A stretch of 64,000 nt of DNA from Cranoglanis bouderius (GCA_023630585.1 CM042568.1:3823016-3887015); one strand, 5' to 3'. Shown: positions 12,358 through 23,878, counted from the stretch's first letter. Numbers and translations are program-made. The notes: generated by a model not told the origin, from the sequence alone.

Positions 12358-12467
12358 AGGAATAAAACACTCAGCATCGTGCTGTCATAGGAAAATAATC
12401 AGTGAAGTCACTGTTTTCACCCCAAAGTTTTCCTACAACAGCACATCCTGAAGTGTGTTACTCCTCT
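12358..12467. repeat. Foldback element, copy 2
   Basis: The left arm aggaataaaacactcagca..gtgctgtcataggaaaataatcag is followed by a decayed right arm, ttttcctacaacagcacatcctg..gtgttactcctc. It lies in the 405-bp intron between two linker exons. Confidence 0.75.
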
Positions 12468-12610
12468 TACACCACAGCTCATTGCCAACAATTCTATTTA
12501 TTAATATTTAACAAAGTGTCGTATATTTTATTTATGCATTTATAGTTACTTGTAATGTTGTACACATTAAAATAAAAACACTACTCTGATATAACTGCTT
12601 TATATTTCAG

Positions 12611-12731
12611 AGAGCTCCACTCTACAGAGCAGACAGTGTGGAGTACCGAGGTCCGAGTGCTGGACTGGCCACAGGAGGTGACACGGTTCCTCCAACACCG
12701 GCCTTCCCCATCTCACCACCCACACCTTATG
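12611..12731 (+). CDS. tns3: tns3 exon (linker)
   Basis: The exon is 121 nt, with acceptor tatatttcag and donor gtgaga at 12732. It starts in phase 0 and ends in phase 1. The last residues, TPAFPISPPTPYG, match the TPAFPVSPETPY segment of human TNS3 as I recall it, which anchors this exon. The next exon continues with VKT, as in the human protein. Confidence 0.88.
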
Positions 12732-13214
12732 GTGAGACACTTACACACCCATACACACACATACACACACACCCCTACGTATACAAACACCGATACACAC
12801 AGACATGCAGAACCGTACGTGTCACGCCCATGTGACCGGATATCAACCAGCTGATTTCAGCTTGAGCTTGTAGTTGCTATGGTTACTCTGACAGAAATGT
12901 TGCTAGAAGTTGTAATTAGGAGTTCTGGTGTGGTGCTATTATGCAACCACAACAAATGACTGTAACCATGTTGCCTGCTGCTAAACACCAAATTATTCAC
13001 ACATTCCAAACCTCAAACTCATCTCCTACAGTACGTGCAGTTTGCTTTGGGACTCATTAAGATGTCCTAGTTAGTAATTGAAATCTGAAATTTTGGGCTT
13101 GTGTGCCAGATTTATTACACAACACGCTTCATCACTGGGCAAACCCATGTATTTCAGCATTCATCATTTTACAGCATATGATTCATGTGCTGTTGTGTTT
13201 CTGGAGGAACCCTA

Positions 13215-13375
13215 AGGGTCTGTGAACACTATGACAGAGAATGTTACAACAGTTAATAGTTAAAGAACACTGTTTAGAAAGTTGGACCCTTTAGCCATAT
13301 CACGAGCCTGGAAAACTGGTGGCTTGAGCAAATACCAAAGCTTGGAATCATCATAACACTTTAAAAGATGTTTGA
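13215..13375 (+). repeat. Dispersed repeat shared with 18225-18400
   Basis: Both stretches carry agaaagttrgaac..tttag, then gagcctgg/aggattcaaaactggtgg and cttggaatcatc. They are two diverged copies of one unnamed interspersed repeat in neighbouring tns3 introns. Confidence 0.5.
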
Positions 13376-13520
13376 CAATCATGGATGATGATTAAAATTG
13401 AAATCTTCTGTGTTCCAAAATCCAGTTCTCAGTCTCAGTGATGGTTCTCTGGCAGAGCTGGGATTTGAACGTTGACTGTATTCCACACTCACATGGCAGT
13501 TTAACCAAACCGGATGACTC

Positions 13521-13819
13521 CCCTGCTGAAAAAAAAACAACACAATTGAAAACATTACAGAAATTCTAATGGTTTCAATGGTTAGAATGGGAATTGTATT
13601 GTTTTTAATGGAAACTATAATGGTCCTTGTGGGTCTCTACTGGTAATGTGTTGGGTTCTATTGGTGGAATGTTTATGTCTAGTGGAAACCAATACAAACC
13701 GTTAAATCCTAATAGAATATGTCCCAAAACACACTACATTTGTTAATGGTTTTAATGGTATTTGTAGTGGAGACCATTAGAATTTCTGTAATAGTTTCTA
13801 TAGTTTTTTTTCAGCAGGG
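13521..13819. mobile_element. MITE with CCCTGCTGAAAAAA termini, copy 1
   Basis: A 299-bp element starts ccctgctgaaaaaaaa and ends with the exact inverse, ttttttttcagcaggg. The interior is rich in 'aatggtttt' and 'accatta'. A second copy (280 bp) lies at 54018-54297, upstream of igfbp3. No coding capacity and no clear target duplication were found. Confidence 0.8.
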
Positions 13820-15483
13820 TGAATCTATTTAAGAATATAAAACTACAAAATGAAATTTTTATGTACTATAAATCTAAGATCAGTTAAGCCGCAAGTAAGA
13901 AACTATGAGATAAAAGATTCTATACCTCAGCATTTAAAAGTCTTATTACTGATAGGAGTGGTGATCTCTCAGTCCTCATTTTTGAGATCTGTCATTGATT
14001 ACGCTTCCTGGATCTGCGTTTAAAGAGAAAGCCCAGGATTTAGTTATTATGACGGAACATTAAAGGTGCATTAGGTAATATTAGTCAGGTTTGTTTGCAA
14101 GATTAGGTCTCTAATGATTAGGTGGGTTCGATATTTGGATGATTTTTGTTTTTTTTTTACTCCTGGAGCCCACCCCCCCATTCCTGCCCATGCTCACAAA
14201 GATCCACCTCGCAGAATTACAGTAGACAGTGGGAATGTCTGTAAAAATGACTGACAGGAGGTGCATCCAAACACAAACAAGCATTCTGGACCGGAATCTT
14301 TCAGGTTATTTGTAAATGTAAGAAATAAAAACAATGACAACTAAAAAAATGACTATTGCATCTCTAGATTGAGCTAACACTGGTTTTATGTAAGGCTGAC
14401 AACTAAGATAAGCATCAGATGATTAGAGATTACCAACCAATAAACAATAAGTTGCCATGTCCTTTGCAGTTACAGCCTGGTCTGAATTCCACTGAGCTAT
14501 AGAAAGACATTGTTATTGGGTTGTGTTTGGTAGGCAATGGTCTGCTTTGATTTGGCTTCGAAATATACTGTATTTGGTCCATGTTAAGTTTATGACAACT
14601 ATTATGTTCTATTATATTTCTGCACCTTTGACAAGACATTAAAAACATTCTCTATGCCCAAACTATAGAAGTCTCACATGACATTGACAAAGACACTGGG
14701 TACAATTAAAGCTAATTTCTAATTTTAGACATTGGCTGTCACATACACCTATCAAAAGTATATACACAACAGTGGACAAAAAAAAAAACAAAAAAAACAG
14801 CACATGATATGTACGTTTAAACATAACATACATGATTCACATGTTTCATGCTGGAGTAACACACTACTAGCTAGCTACATCAACGAAGAATGCATTCTAG
14901 TCATCACTAGTTGTGTAAAATAACTTGTACAGTTTACAGACTTATAGTAACTCTGCTAATAACATCTTGAGGGAAAATAAAGATGCAACCATCATATCAA
15001 ATTATTAGTCTGCATTTAACTAGTTAACTAGTTTGCATTTAACTAGATAACTAGATAACTAGTTTGGTGTTGAGTTAGGTTTCCAGGCAACCAAAACATG
15101 GGATTTGGCAATTAAATTAGAGATCTCACTTGCCTGATGGGCTAACTAATGAATTTATGATTTGTCCATCCCTGGATATACAGACTTGCATAGTCATAAA
15201 AGCAGCAGTGTTGTGTTACCACTATTCAGCAAGTAACAACAAAAAAAGAGAAATGTCTGTAGTTCATTTTTCATTTACTCGAAAAAAGTGAGTAACGTCT
15301 GTCTGAAATACCCAAAATATGAGGTGGTGTACGCAGGCGGTTCTGTGAAGTCAACACACTTGCTCCAACATGTCCAACCACACTTCACCCACTTCGCTTT
15401 TTTATAAAATCTCCATCTGAAAAGCTGCAGTGTCCTCACCAGTTTCCTACCAAACACACTCTCTTTTGATCCTTTCTCCACAG
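13820..15483 (+). other. tns3 intron, nothing recognised
   Basis: AT-rich intron. The only structure noticed is a small array of actagttaactag/aactagataactag motifs at about 15017-15063. No exon is supported. Confidence 0.6.
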
Positions 15484-15567
15484 TGAAGACCATGCCGGAG
15501 TTTACCCTCTTCGCCCAGACGCCATCTCCCAGCACGCCGATGTATGGAGCCTTTAGGACCGAGCACG
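15484..15567 (+). CDS. tns3: tns3 exon (linker)
   Basis: The exon is 84 nt, phase 1 at both ends, with acceptor ctttctccacag and donor gtaaga at 15568. It encodes VKTMPEFTLFAQTPSPSTP and onward, continuing the conserved TPYVKT junction of tensin-3. Confidence 0.87.
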
Positions 15568-16774
15568 GTAAGAAGATCGATGGATCGATGGAAGTGATTT
15601 TGGAGAACTAGATGAGTGAGATGTCAGCGTGGTTATGGTTTTCACGCAGTAGATAAGATGTGATCAGGGACGGTTACCGATAAGCGGTCTCAGACTAAAC
15701 ACACAGTACAAGTCCTGACCCAGCAAACATGTGCACATGTTTGTGTACTGTGAGAACTTCAGGAATGCTGCTTGGATTCTGGCCGAGCACCTGGAAGTAC
15801 CAATTAAAAAGAAATGAACAATTTACAACATTGAATATTTTAAGCAACTTATTAATTTAATTTAGCTAATTTAGTCCAGTAGATCATTGATTATAAATTT
15901 CAACAAAACTCATGGATGGCCCAGTGTTAACAAAGTGTTAAAGGCAAGCATACAGCTGAGAGAGCAGCAGCCGTTGGAGAGGTGGCTTTATTGAAATGTC
16001 AAGCCTTTTGTACGCACAGGGCTGAACATATGTGCTTCCTGACCTCTGACAAAAGACCAAGATGGGAGGAAACAGCCCGCTGAACAATAGAGGAAAGGCC
16101 AGCTTAGAAGAAGGTGTTCACATGTGAAAAAGGGCTCTCTGTTGGCTTCTCCACGCTGCTTTGATTGGGTTCTAAAGCTGGAGTATCCACCCCTACATTT
16201 GGAGAGCTAATTCCCTGAGGGTCAATAACGATTAGCGTAGTTCCAAAACTACTCAATGCTCTTTAAGAGGCTCTCCTGATGCCCTTTCTAAAGTGGTCCA
16301 GTAAAAACTTGGGTTAGGGCTAACGCCATATATTAAGATTCTGACACTATTTACTGCATTAATTAACAAGAACAAATTTTAAACTTAGCATTCATACAGT
16401 GTAAGCAATATTACACGTATTAATGCATTGACTGATATTTATTCAATATGAAATATCCAATAAAAATTCCACACAAATGAACAGAAATTAAATGATAGAA
16501 ATGATTGAATTATTTCTTAAGGATTGTCTTAAATGATGAGAAATGTTAAAACTTTTGCCAGTTAATGGGTTTAATTTTACTCAGCGATGGCAGGAACACT
16601 GATTAATTAAGATCTTAATTATTCATCCTGTTTGGCTTATTATTAAAAGCACCAATACAAGTGATAACGTTACCGATGGGGTATTAATGCTGAGGTTCTT
16701 GTTAACTAACGTGTTAAATAATGCCAGTTAATGGAACTTTAATGTAAAGTGGCTCAGGAAAGGTTGTGTATATT
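15568..16774 (+). other. tns3 intron, nothing recognised
   Basis: Ordinary AT-rich intron. No repeat boundary, RNA gene or exon could be supported. Confidence 0.55.
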
Positions 16775-17180
16775 TAACATTTGTGGAAGGAGTCTCCAGT
16801 GTCAGTGCTTTGTTACAGTCAGTACGTTTTCCACCATGGGAAAGTCTTCAGGGCATTTGGAGGAGGAGTTTGTGATTTCTAGTTTCACAACAAGCTGCAT
16901 TTTTGTTTGTTTGTTTGGTTGGTTGGTTGGTTGGTTTGACTTATTAAGTTCAAGAGACATAAAAAAAAGAGGCGAGTGGGGGACGTGTTTATAGCTGCTG
17001 ATAAAAATGAAAGAATTTGTGAATGTTCCACAACATTAAATGTAACTATAAATGGATAAATTTATGATATTGTTCATAAAAAATGTTATAAATGTTGTCA
17101 TATTGCTGTAGTTTAAGAGGAATAAAATATTTTGTGTTGTTATTGGGAAACAGTAACAGTAAGTCCGTTTCACGACTACC
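16775..17180 (+). repeat. Composite dispersed element with half of a foldback arm
   Basis: It shares ggaaggagtctccagtgtcag, acaagctgcattt, and acaacattaaatgtaactat plus aaatggata with 38205-38405, in the same order and orientation. It ends in a decayed left arm of the foldback family (aagaggaataaaatattttg). A (TTTG)n/(GTTG)n tract at 16905-16936 lies inside. Confidence 0.7.
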
Positions 17181-17628
17181 TCATCGTTGATTGTTTAATT
17201 CTAATGGCAAAGCGTGAGAGTGCAACTAAGCATGGGGAAAAAATAACTTTTTGGCCTTGTAGAACTTTCATCTTTTTCTTAATTTCTTTTTCCTTTCTTC
17301 AAAGTTCTCCGTGTTTTAAAGTTTCTCACTCCCTTGACAAATGACCTTTAGTGACCTGAAAGTTTACGCTCCTCAGAGTGACAACACAGTCTTTCAGTTG
17401 TTGTTTTTTTTAACGGTGACCTTCTCGTCTGTACAAACATGGTCGTGACCTTGAGTTCTGTTGCCATAGCGCTCTGTTGCTGTAGCAAATGTTTTTGGCT
17501 TTGATGCCACGCTAGCATCCAACCTAATGGTCCTTTTAAAGTGTGACAGCAAAAAAGATTGCGATAAATCCTTTACCCTTTAGAACCAATGTTCTTACAA
17601 CAATTTTGTGTGGTGGTCTTGATTTCAG

Positions 17629-17740
17629 ATATGAAAGCTTTTGCAGATATTATGGGGCATGATGAGAGCAGAGTGAATGTCTCTCACAGAGCCTTCCCCC
17701 GCTCCCCATCCACTGGAGGAGGGATAACCCTCACAGACAG
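17629..17740 (+). CDS. tns3: tns3 exon (linker)
   Basis: The exon is 112 nt, with acceptor cttgatttcag and donor gtaaga at 17741. It starts in phase 1 and ends in phase 2. It encodes DMKAFADIMGHDESRVNVSH and onward to ITLTDR. I recall no strong human counterpart. Support is from consensus splice sites, phase continuity on both sides and codon use. Confidence 0.8.
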
Positions 17741-18808
17741 GTAAGAAGAACAGCTTGGTGACGATTCCATATGTCATGTTTGTGCACGCAGATTTGCAAA
17801 ACGGCACTTGGTTCATCTTCTTGTTGCTTATTTTAAAATTATTTTCCTGTGGCACCAACATTGAACCAAGCAGAACCACACTTTTTAGATGTAATCGTGG
17901 TGGAATACCTACAAACGATGAGGCATTCTCATATAAGATTTTTTTTTTATTATTGTTAAGGCGTTCTGTCTCCTCTACTGACCATAACAACCCTTCTCCC
18001 ACCATCACAAACCCCTGACACAGAAAGTAACATGAAGTGAAGCCTCACACCACCAGCTGCAAGAGGACTAGGGATCAGTTCTCTGGACCACTCCCAGACC
18101 CAAAAACAGCTTTCACACTTCACCAAATGTACCTTGATCTCTTGGGGCACAAAAAAAAGTCCACAAGTGTGAAAACGAACTTAAAAACCATATTCAATTA
18201 GACATACTATGATTTATCCATCTGCAGGATAATTGAAGGTTCTATGTTGAACCCTGTAACAGAAAGTTTCTCTTTCAGCTCCAAATTCGACCATGATTAG
18301 AAAGTTAGAACCATTTTTCTAAGAGCCTAGGATTCAAAACTGGTGGTTTAGACGGGTAGGAAATTATCCTCATCTTGGAATCATCTTTAAAAAAGTAAGT
18401 TAGGGTTGAAAATTACAATAGGTTTATTTGATACGTTATTGAGTATTTGATACGATATTGCGGTCCCAGCACAAGTAAAGCCTGTATGCATGGTATGGTC
18501 ATGTGACCTACTATGATAAAGCTCTAAACAATTGCATTAGGTGTATGTAGTTATACATAGAATCATGACGAGCATGAGTATGTTGTAAAGACACGCCCAT
18601 CTCTGTGATTTGTACAGATATCGCTTATTGCGACTCAATCATAAGATATCCTGCATTAATTAACAAACATAAGGCCTAGCAGTGGTTCTCTTATATACCT
18701 GGGATTTGAACTCACCACCTTTTGAGAAGGTGGTACTGGCAGCTCCAACACACAGTGTTTTGATTTTACGCATGAACCTCCATTAAACACCATTCTTGTT
18801 CCCTCTAG
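17741..18808 (+). other. tns3 intron with dispersed repeat
   Basis: It includes the second copy of the 13215-13375 repeat (18225-18400). It also has a tRNA-like SINE scrap near 18690-18755 (gggatttgaactcacc). Nothing else was recognised. Confidence 0.5.
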
Positions 18809-19239
18809 CTCGGTTCAATCCTCCTGCCCAGAAGGGGCGCTGCTCAGTCGCCACACCTCCATCAACTCCCAACCCTCCGGCCCCATGGGTTACAACCAGA
18901 ACTTACCTCCATCCCACCATCCTCACCCACACCCTCACCCCGCCCCCAATGCCCACAGCTCGCCCTGGGGCAGCCAGAAGACCCGTGTGGTGCAGTACAC
19001 GCTGAACCGCAGCCCAGCGTTCAGCTTCGAGGAGGAGCCTGACGGTCTGAGCTACGAGCCCCAGCAGCCGCCGCTTCCTGAAAAGATGCGCACCTTGGAC
19101 TGCGAGCATTCATTAGGTTCTGTGTCCCCGGCACCTAGCGGGTTTTCCAGTCCCCACAGTGGGAGCTCGCTCTCTATTCCCTTCCCTAACTCACTGCCCG
19201 AGTTGCAGACCAGGAGCACCAGTGTCAGCCCTCTACCAG
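18809..19239 (+). CDS. tns3: tns3 exon before the SH2 domain
   Basis: The exon is 431 nt, with acceptor tgttccctctag and donor gtaaac at 19240. It starts in phase 2 and ends in phase 1. It encodes a His-Pro run (HHPHPHPHP), then PPLPEK (about residue 90) and SGFSSPHSGSSLSIPFPN (about residues 113-130). These are hallmark tensin-3 segments just N-terminal to SH2. The region is disordered and likely phosphorylated. GC content is clearly above that of the flanking introns. Confidence 0.93.
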
Positions 19240-19379
19240 GTAAACTACACATCCATCCCATAATGCACCAGTTCTCGGCATGTCCTGGGGTTTAAATGAT
19301 ATAACATGCAGCTAAGTTCAGACCTCAATATTAATTTTACAATTCTGACAAGTCTGCTTCTTTTGTTTCTTTGTTGTAG

Positions 19380-19466
19380 ACGTCCTGGTGAGCAAACAGG
19401 TGACGGTAAAGTTCGTCCAGGATACTTCGAAATTCTGGTACAAACCAGACATCGCAAGGGAACAGG
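19380..19466 (+). CDS. tns3: tns3 exon, start of SH2 domain
   Basis: The exon is 87 nt, phase 1 at both ends, with acceptor ctttgttgtag and donor gtaaat at 19467. It encodes VKFVQDTSKFWYKPDIAREQ. FVQDTSKFWYK is nearly invariant in tensins and opens the SH2 fold (first strand and helix A). Confidence 0.96.
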
Positions 19467-19558
19467 GTAAATAACCAAGTGCATGTTAGAACTGTAACTG
19501 TGATTTGAATGTTATACAGTATATGATGTCTGAGTAAACGGATAGTTTGCATACTTTT

Positions 19559-19580
19559 GTGTGTGTGTGTGTGTGTGTGT
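19559..19580. repeat. (GT)11 tract 50 nt upstream of an SH2 exon
   Basis: A short dinucleotide run ends 49 nt before the exon at 19630. It is one of four microsatellites adjoining consecutive acceptors in this gene. Confidence 0.9.
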
Positions 19581-19629
19581 ATGTACTGTATATTTGATGA
19601 GAATGAGTAACACGTCTCTCTCCACACAG

Positions 19630-19761
19630 CCATTGCAGTGCTGAAGGACAAAGAGCCCGGCTCCTTCATCGTACGCGACAGCCACTCGTTTAAAGGCGCC
19701 TACGGATTGGCTATGAAGGTGGCCACGCCCCCTCCCTCCGTGGTGCAGCAGAGTAAGAAGG
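19630..19761 (+). CDS. tns3: tns3 exon, SH2 phosphotyrosine pocket
   Basis: The exon is 132 nt, phase 1 at both ends, with acceptor ctctccacacag and donor gtaagg at 19762. It encodes [20 protein letters not shown] and onward. The Arg of FIVRDS is the conserved phosphate-binding residue of SH2 domains. [16 protein letters not shown] follows. All expected pocket residues are present, so the domain looks functional. Confidence 0.97.
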
Positions 19762-20747
19762 GTAAGGATTGGCTGAAAGCAGGCAGGTGGACGGACACCT
19801 GAGCGACGGCTGACTGTGATTTTATTCCAGAGCATTTTCCATTGAGCGCTACTCTAGTGGCCTTGGCTTTCTTCTCCTGCTGACATGAAAGAGTCCTTTT
19901 GTTATCCTGAGAATTGAATACAACTCATCCGTGACTCGAAATGGAAACTGATAGGTGTTGCCTTGCCCATCGATACGTCCACTGTTTTGGTTTCGGCGCT
20001 CAGGGCTTTTTAACTTCTCAGCCATTTGGACACGTTCTCCTGATTTGTTCTGGCAAAAGACCTACTTTTAGAGCGTTAAACAATTGGTCTACTATACTAT
20101 CATATAACTGTCATATAACTGAGTGCAAAAAATTGTTTCTCCATGAAAACTAAGAAGAGAAAACCCCTCTGTTATACAGTTCATCTCCAATATAGAATTC
20201 CGTGTTCATTTAATGGTGTTTTACTACTTGAAAGGTGTTTCGCTACTAAATCATTATTAGCAAACTCAAAAGTTGATGTAGTTCATTTATTTAAAATGTG
20301 TGAAAGTTCAAACTCTCAAGTGTCAAGTTAAGAGTCAGTGAGAATCAGATAAACAGCCATCACATGACCTGAAATGCAGACAGAAAGACACGACCCAAGT
20401 GAGAAAGAAAACATTCGCTGAATGAATACACGTTGCTCCAAATGTGTTTGTGCTTCATAAAGTCAACTTCCTGTTCTAAGGAATGTGTCAAACCTGAAAA
20501 TACCGTTTTGAGTTTTACTTTTAACATTGTACTGGTACGCACCCCTATCTATCATTATATTACACACACTGTGAGTGTGTGAGCACCTGTGATGACATCA
20601 TGTGGCTCGGTGCTTAAGTTGAGCTTTTGTGAAAACCCCTTGAGAACGTGAAACACAACGCTGAAGTCTTTGTGCTCATTCCTCCACCTATCAAGGAATT
20701 CTGCCTCCTGAGGCCCTATGGAGAAGCCCCGCCTCTTTCTACAGGCC

Positions 20748-20751
<4 letters not shown>

Positions 20752-20809
<58 letters not shown>

Positions 20810-20810
20810 T

Positions 20811-20849
<39 letters not shown>
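20752..20849. repeat. (GT)n-(GA)n compound microsatellite
   Basis: About 55 bp of GT followed by about 40 bp of GA. It lies in the intron between two SH2 exons. The purine strand could form triplex and the GT part Z-DNA. Confidence 0.95.
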
Positions 20850-20851
<2 letters not shown>

Positions 20852-20981
20852 CAAAGGAATGAGGGATAGAAAAAATGGAGGCGAGAGATAATGATCTGAA
20901 ATGTGAACTTGAATATAACTGGATATTGTATCATGTATTTTTTTTTAATTTACTTTTGCTTGTAAAATTAAAAAGTTGGAC

Positions 20982-21006
20982 CTCTCTCTCTCTCTCTCTC
21001 TCTCTC
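20982..21006 (+). repeat. (CT)12 forming the acceptor pyrimidine tract
   Basis: The dinucleotide run leads directly into cag at 21006-21008, so the microsatellite itself is the polypyrimidine tract of the next exon. Confidence 0.93.
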
Positions 21007-21008
21007 AG

Positions 21009-21101
21009 GTGATTTGTCCAATGAGCTCGTCCGTCATTTCCTGATTGAATGCACACCTAAAGGAGTTCGACTGAAGGGCTGTCCCAATGAGCCTTACTTT
21101 G
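21009..21101 (+). CDS. tns3: tns3 exon, SH2 domain
   Basis: The exon is 93 nt, phase 1 at both ends, with donor gtaaat at 21102. It encodes [20 protein letters not shown] and onward, with CPNEPYF at the end, all typical of tensin SH2. The donor is followed within a few bases by a long (CCAT)n array. Confidence 0.97.
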
Positions 21102-21105
21102 GTAA

Positions 21106-21660
21106 ATTATCCATCCATCCATCAAATCCTTTGTTTATCCATTTGTCCATCCATCCATCCATCCATCCATCCATCCATCCATCTATCCATCCATTCAACA
21201 AATCCTTTGTTTATCCATCCGTCAATCCATCCATCAACCCTCCATCACTTATGCATGCTTCCATTTGTCATTCTTCTGTCCATCCATTTATCCAGTCCTT
21301 CATTTATCAATCCATCCATCCATCCATCCATCCATCCATACATACATACATACATACATACATACATAAATACACCCACTGACCCAACTATTCATCCATT
21401 TGCCAATCATCCATCCTTCTGTCCAATCATCCTTTCAATTGTCTGTATTTACATCCATCCACATCCCACTATCCATTGACCCATCATTCTGATCCATCCA
21501 TCCATCCATCCATCCATCCACCCATCCAATCATCTGTTTATCCATCCATCCATCCATCCATCCATGTATCCATCCATCCAGTCATCTGTTTGTCCATCCA
21601 TCCATCCATCCAGCCATCTGTTTATCCATCCATCCATCAATCCTTCATCACCTGCCCATG
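21106..21660. repeat. (CCAT)n minisatellite-like array 1
   Basis: About 550 bp of ccat/atcc repeats with variant units and a (CATA)n patch (21338-21368). It fills most of the intron between two SH2 exons. Open frames rich in Pro-Ser-Ile-His are artefacts. Confidence 0.95.
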
Positions 21661-21680
21661 ACAAAATGAACTTATACATC

Positions 21681-21685
21681 TGTGT

Positions 21686-21736
<51 letters not shown>

Positions 21737-21755
21737 GGTGTGTGTGTGTGTTGCA
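21681..21755. repeat. (GT)n tract abutting an acceptor
   Basis: Interrupted GT repeats run up to ttgcag (21751-21756), so the exon at 21757 has a UG-rich rather than pyrimidine-rich upstream region. Confidence 0.93.
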
Positions 21756-21756
21756 G

Positions 21757-21834
21757 GGAGTCTGACTGCACTGGTGTGTCAGCACTCTATCACACCGCTG
21801 GCTCTGCCATGTAAACTCATCATTCCAGACAGAG
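21757..21834 (+). CDS. tns3: tns3 exon, end of SH2 domain
   Basis: The exon is 78 nt, phase 1 at both ends, with donor gtacat at 21835. It encodes [20 protein letters not shown] and onward to the IIPDR segment. This is the last strand and helix of the SH2 domain and is almost identical across tensins. Confidence 0.97.
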
Positions 21835-22195
21835 GTACATAGCACAGCAGCTCTGTTACTCTGAGATACTAACATACTAACAGATATTTATTTACTGCAT
21901 CCTCACTACACTGTGTTCATGTCAGGGTTTAGTATTCTGGGATTTCCCCCCAGCATGTTTTTTTTTCTTCAATATGAAAAAAAAAACTCTTGTATTAAAG
22001 GAAGTGGGTGGTGTTTAGCATGTGACTCATTCTCTAGACTTAAATAGCTTTAATAATGAGTACGTGACCTTTAGCTAAAATACATCAACCTTAGCAGCAT
22101 TAAATACCTTTATATGCAGTATATACAGTATGATTTTGTGTAAAGTGCATTAGGAGTGTGTGGTGAACCGTGCTGCTCTCTGTGTTACCCTTCAG

Positions 22196-22273
22196 ATCCA
22201 CTAGAGGACACTGTTGAAGCAGCACCACAGTCCATCACCAACTCTGCGGCCGAGCTTCTGAAACAGGGAGCAG
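22196..22273 (+). CDS. tns3: tns3 exon, SH2-PTB linker
   Basis: The exon is 78 nt, phase 1 at both ends, with acceptor tacccttcag and donor gtgagt at 22274. It encodes DPLEDTVEAAPQ, then NSAAELLKQGA. The latter is the conserved segment that enters the PTB domain. Confidence 0.96.
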
Positions 22274-22544
22274 GTGAGTGCCCTGAGGAATTTCCCCTGC
22301 CTTCCTGCGCATAACTAACCTAACCTTTCTGGATTATAGATTTTTTTTTTTTATTTGAAAAAAATTATAGCAAAAAGTAAAAAAAAAAAATAATAACAAA
22401 GGTTCTTTCTAACAGCACTTACTCATTTCAAAATATTTCAAAATATTTTCTTTTTTCATCTTCCTTTTCTCTTTCCTCTGTTGTAATTTATTTTATTAAT
22501 TATTTTATTAATTATTAATGAATTTTTAGCAACTTCCATCCAGC

Positions 22545-23140
22545 CATCTATCATTCATCCATCCAGCCATCCCTTCACATATCTATCCATCCATCCATCC
22601 ATCCATTTTTCAGTCATTCATCCACCCAATCATCTGTCTATCCATTTGTCCATCTATCCACTCATCCATCCCTTAGTTTATCCATCCATCCATCCATTTT
22701 TCAATCATTCATCCATCCAATCATTTATTAGTCATCTATTCATCTATCCATCATTTGTCCATCCAATCATCTGTTTATCCATTCATCAGTCCATGCATCC
22801 ACTCATCTGTCCACTCATCCATCTACCCCTTCGTTTATCCATCCATTCATCCATTTTTCAATCATCCATCAATCCACCAATCCAAAGCCTTCATTTATCC
22901 ATCCATCCATCCATCCATCCATCCATCCATCCATCCATCCTTCCATTTTTCAATCATTCATCCATTAAGTAATTTGTTTATCCATCTATCTATGGACCAT
23001 TTCTATTAACCCATCTATCCATGCATGCATCCCTCCATCCATCCATTGACCCAGTCATCGACTCATCATTCTGAGCCATCCATCCACCCATCCATGTGGC
23101 TGTCTGTCTATCGATCTATCGATCTACTGTATCTATCCAT
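22545..23140. repeat. (CCAT)n minisatellite-like array 2
   Basis: About 600 bp of diverged ccat units with recurrent tttttcaatcattcatcc variants. It is a second independent expansion of the same tetranucleotide in this gene. Confidence 0.93.
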
Positions 23141-23493
23141 CATGACAGATTTTTTTTTTTTTAAACCTTTTTTTCAAAAGTTTTTTGAATGGATTATTGC
23201 AAAAATATTGACATGTTTCATGTTTCCCTATGTTCATTAAGACGTTTACAATTTGGAAAGTTAAGTCCTTTTTTGAAAATAAATAAATAAATAAAATTTG
23301 TAATTGTAATTTTGCAAAATGAACCTAAACAGAATATAACTGTTAAATAGCGCAACAGAAATTATTAAAATAAATAAAGCAATAGAATCAAACTGGTTTG
23401 ATTTGATTTACATAATATTTTTCACAGGACGTTATTATTTCTATGTCTGTTTCCTGATGGATATTTAGTCTGGAGTGACACTATTGCATGATT

Positions 23494-23494
<1 letters not shown>

Positions 23495-23545
<51 letters not shown>
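23495..23545 (+). repeat. (CT)25 tract upstream of PTB exon
   Basis: A perfect dinucleotide run of about 50 bp ends 14 nt before the exon and forms its polypyrimidine tract. Confidence 0.95.
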
Positions 23546-23551
<6 letters not shown>

Positions 23552-23559
23552 CTGAGCAG

Positions 23560-23728
23560 CATGTAACGTGTGGTTCCTGGGCTCTGTGGAGATGGAGTCT
23601 CTGACAGGTTACCACGCCGTGCAGAAAGCCACCACGGACCTGCTGAGCTATGAGCCTGCGCCCTCCTCCACCATAGTGCACTTCAAAGTGTCCTCACAGG
23701 GCATCACGCTCACCGATAACCAGAGGAA
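23560..23728 (+). CDS. tns3: tns3 exon, PTB domain
   Basis: The exon is 169 nt, with acceptor tctgagcag and donor gtgagt at 23729. It starts in phase 1 and ends in phase 2. It encodes [20 protein letters not shown] and then [17 protein letters not shown]. This is the PTB core that binds NPxY motifs of integrin beta tails. Confidence 0.97.
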
Positions 23729-23809
23729 GTGAGTCAGTCTGTCTATTCACACGTATAAATACCATAAATACATTTCCTGTCTGATGTATGAATCGTGTCT
23801 TCCTGACAG

Positions 23810-23878
23810 GCTGTTCTTCAGGAGACACTACGCTGTCAACACTGTTATATTCTGCGCTTTGGACCCTCAGGACAGGAA
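23810..23878 (+). CDS. tns3: tns3 exon, PTB domain
   Basis: The exon is 69 nt, with acceptor cttcctgacag and donor gtaagc at 23879. It encodes [20 protein letters not shown] and then DRK (the final Lys codon is split). It forms the strand next to the ligand groove of the PTB fold. Confidence 0.97.

Noticed and set aside
21106..21660. CRISPR-like array
   Set aside because: Direct repeats are four-base microsatellite units without spacers in a vertebrate gene.
21014..23240. Long frames rich in Ile-His-Pro-Ser
   Set aside because: They are translations of the (CCAT)n arrays, not genes.
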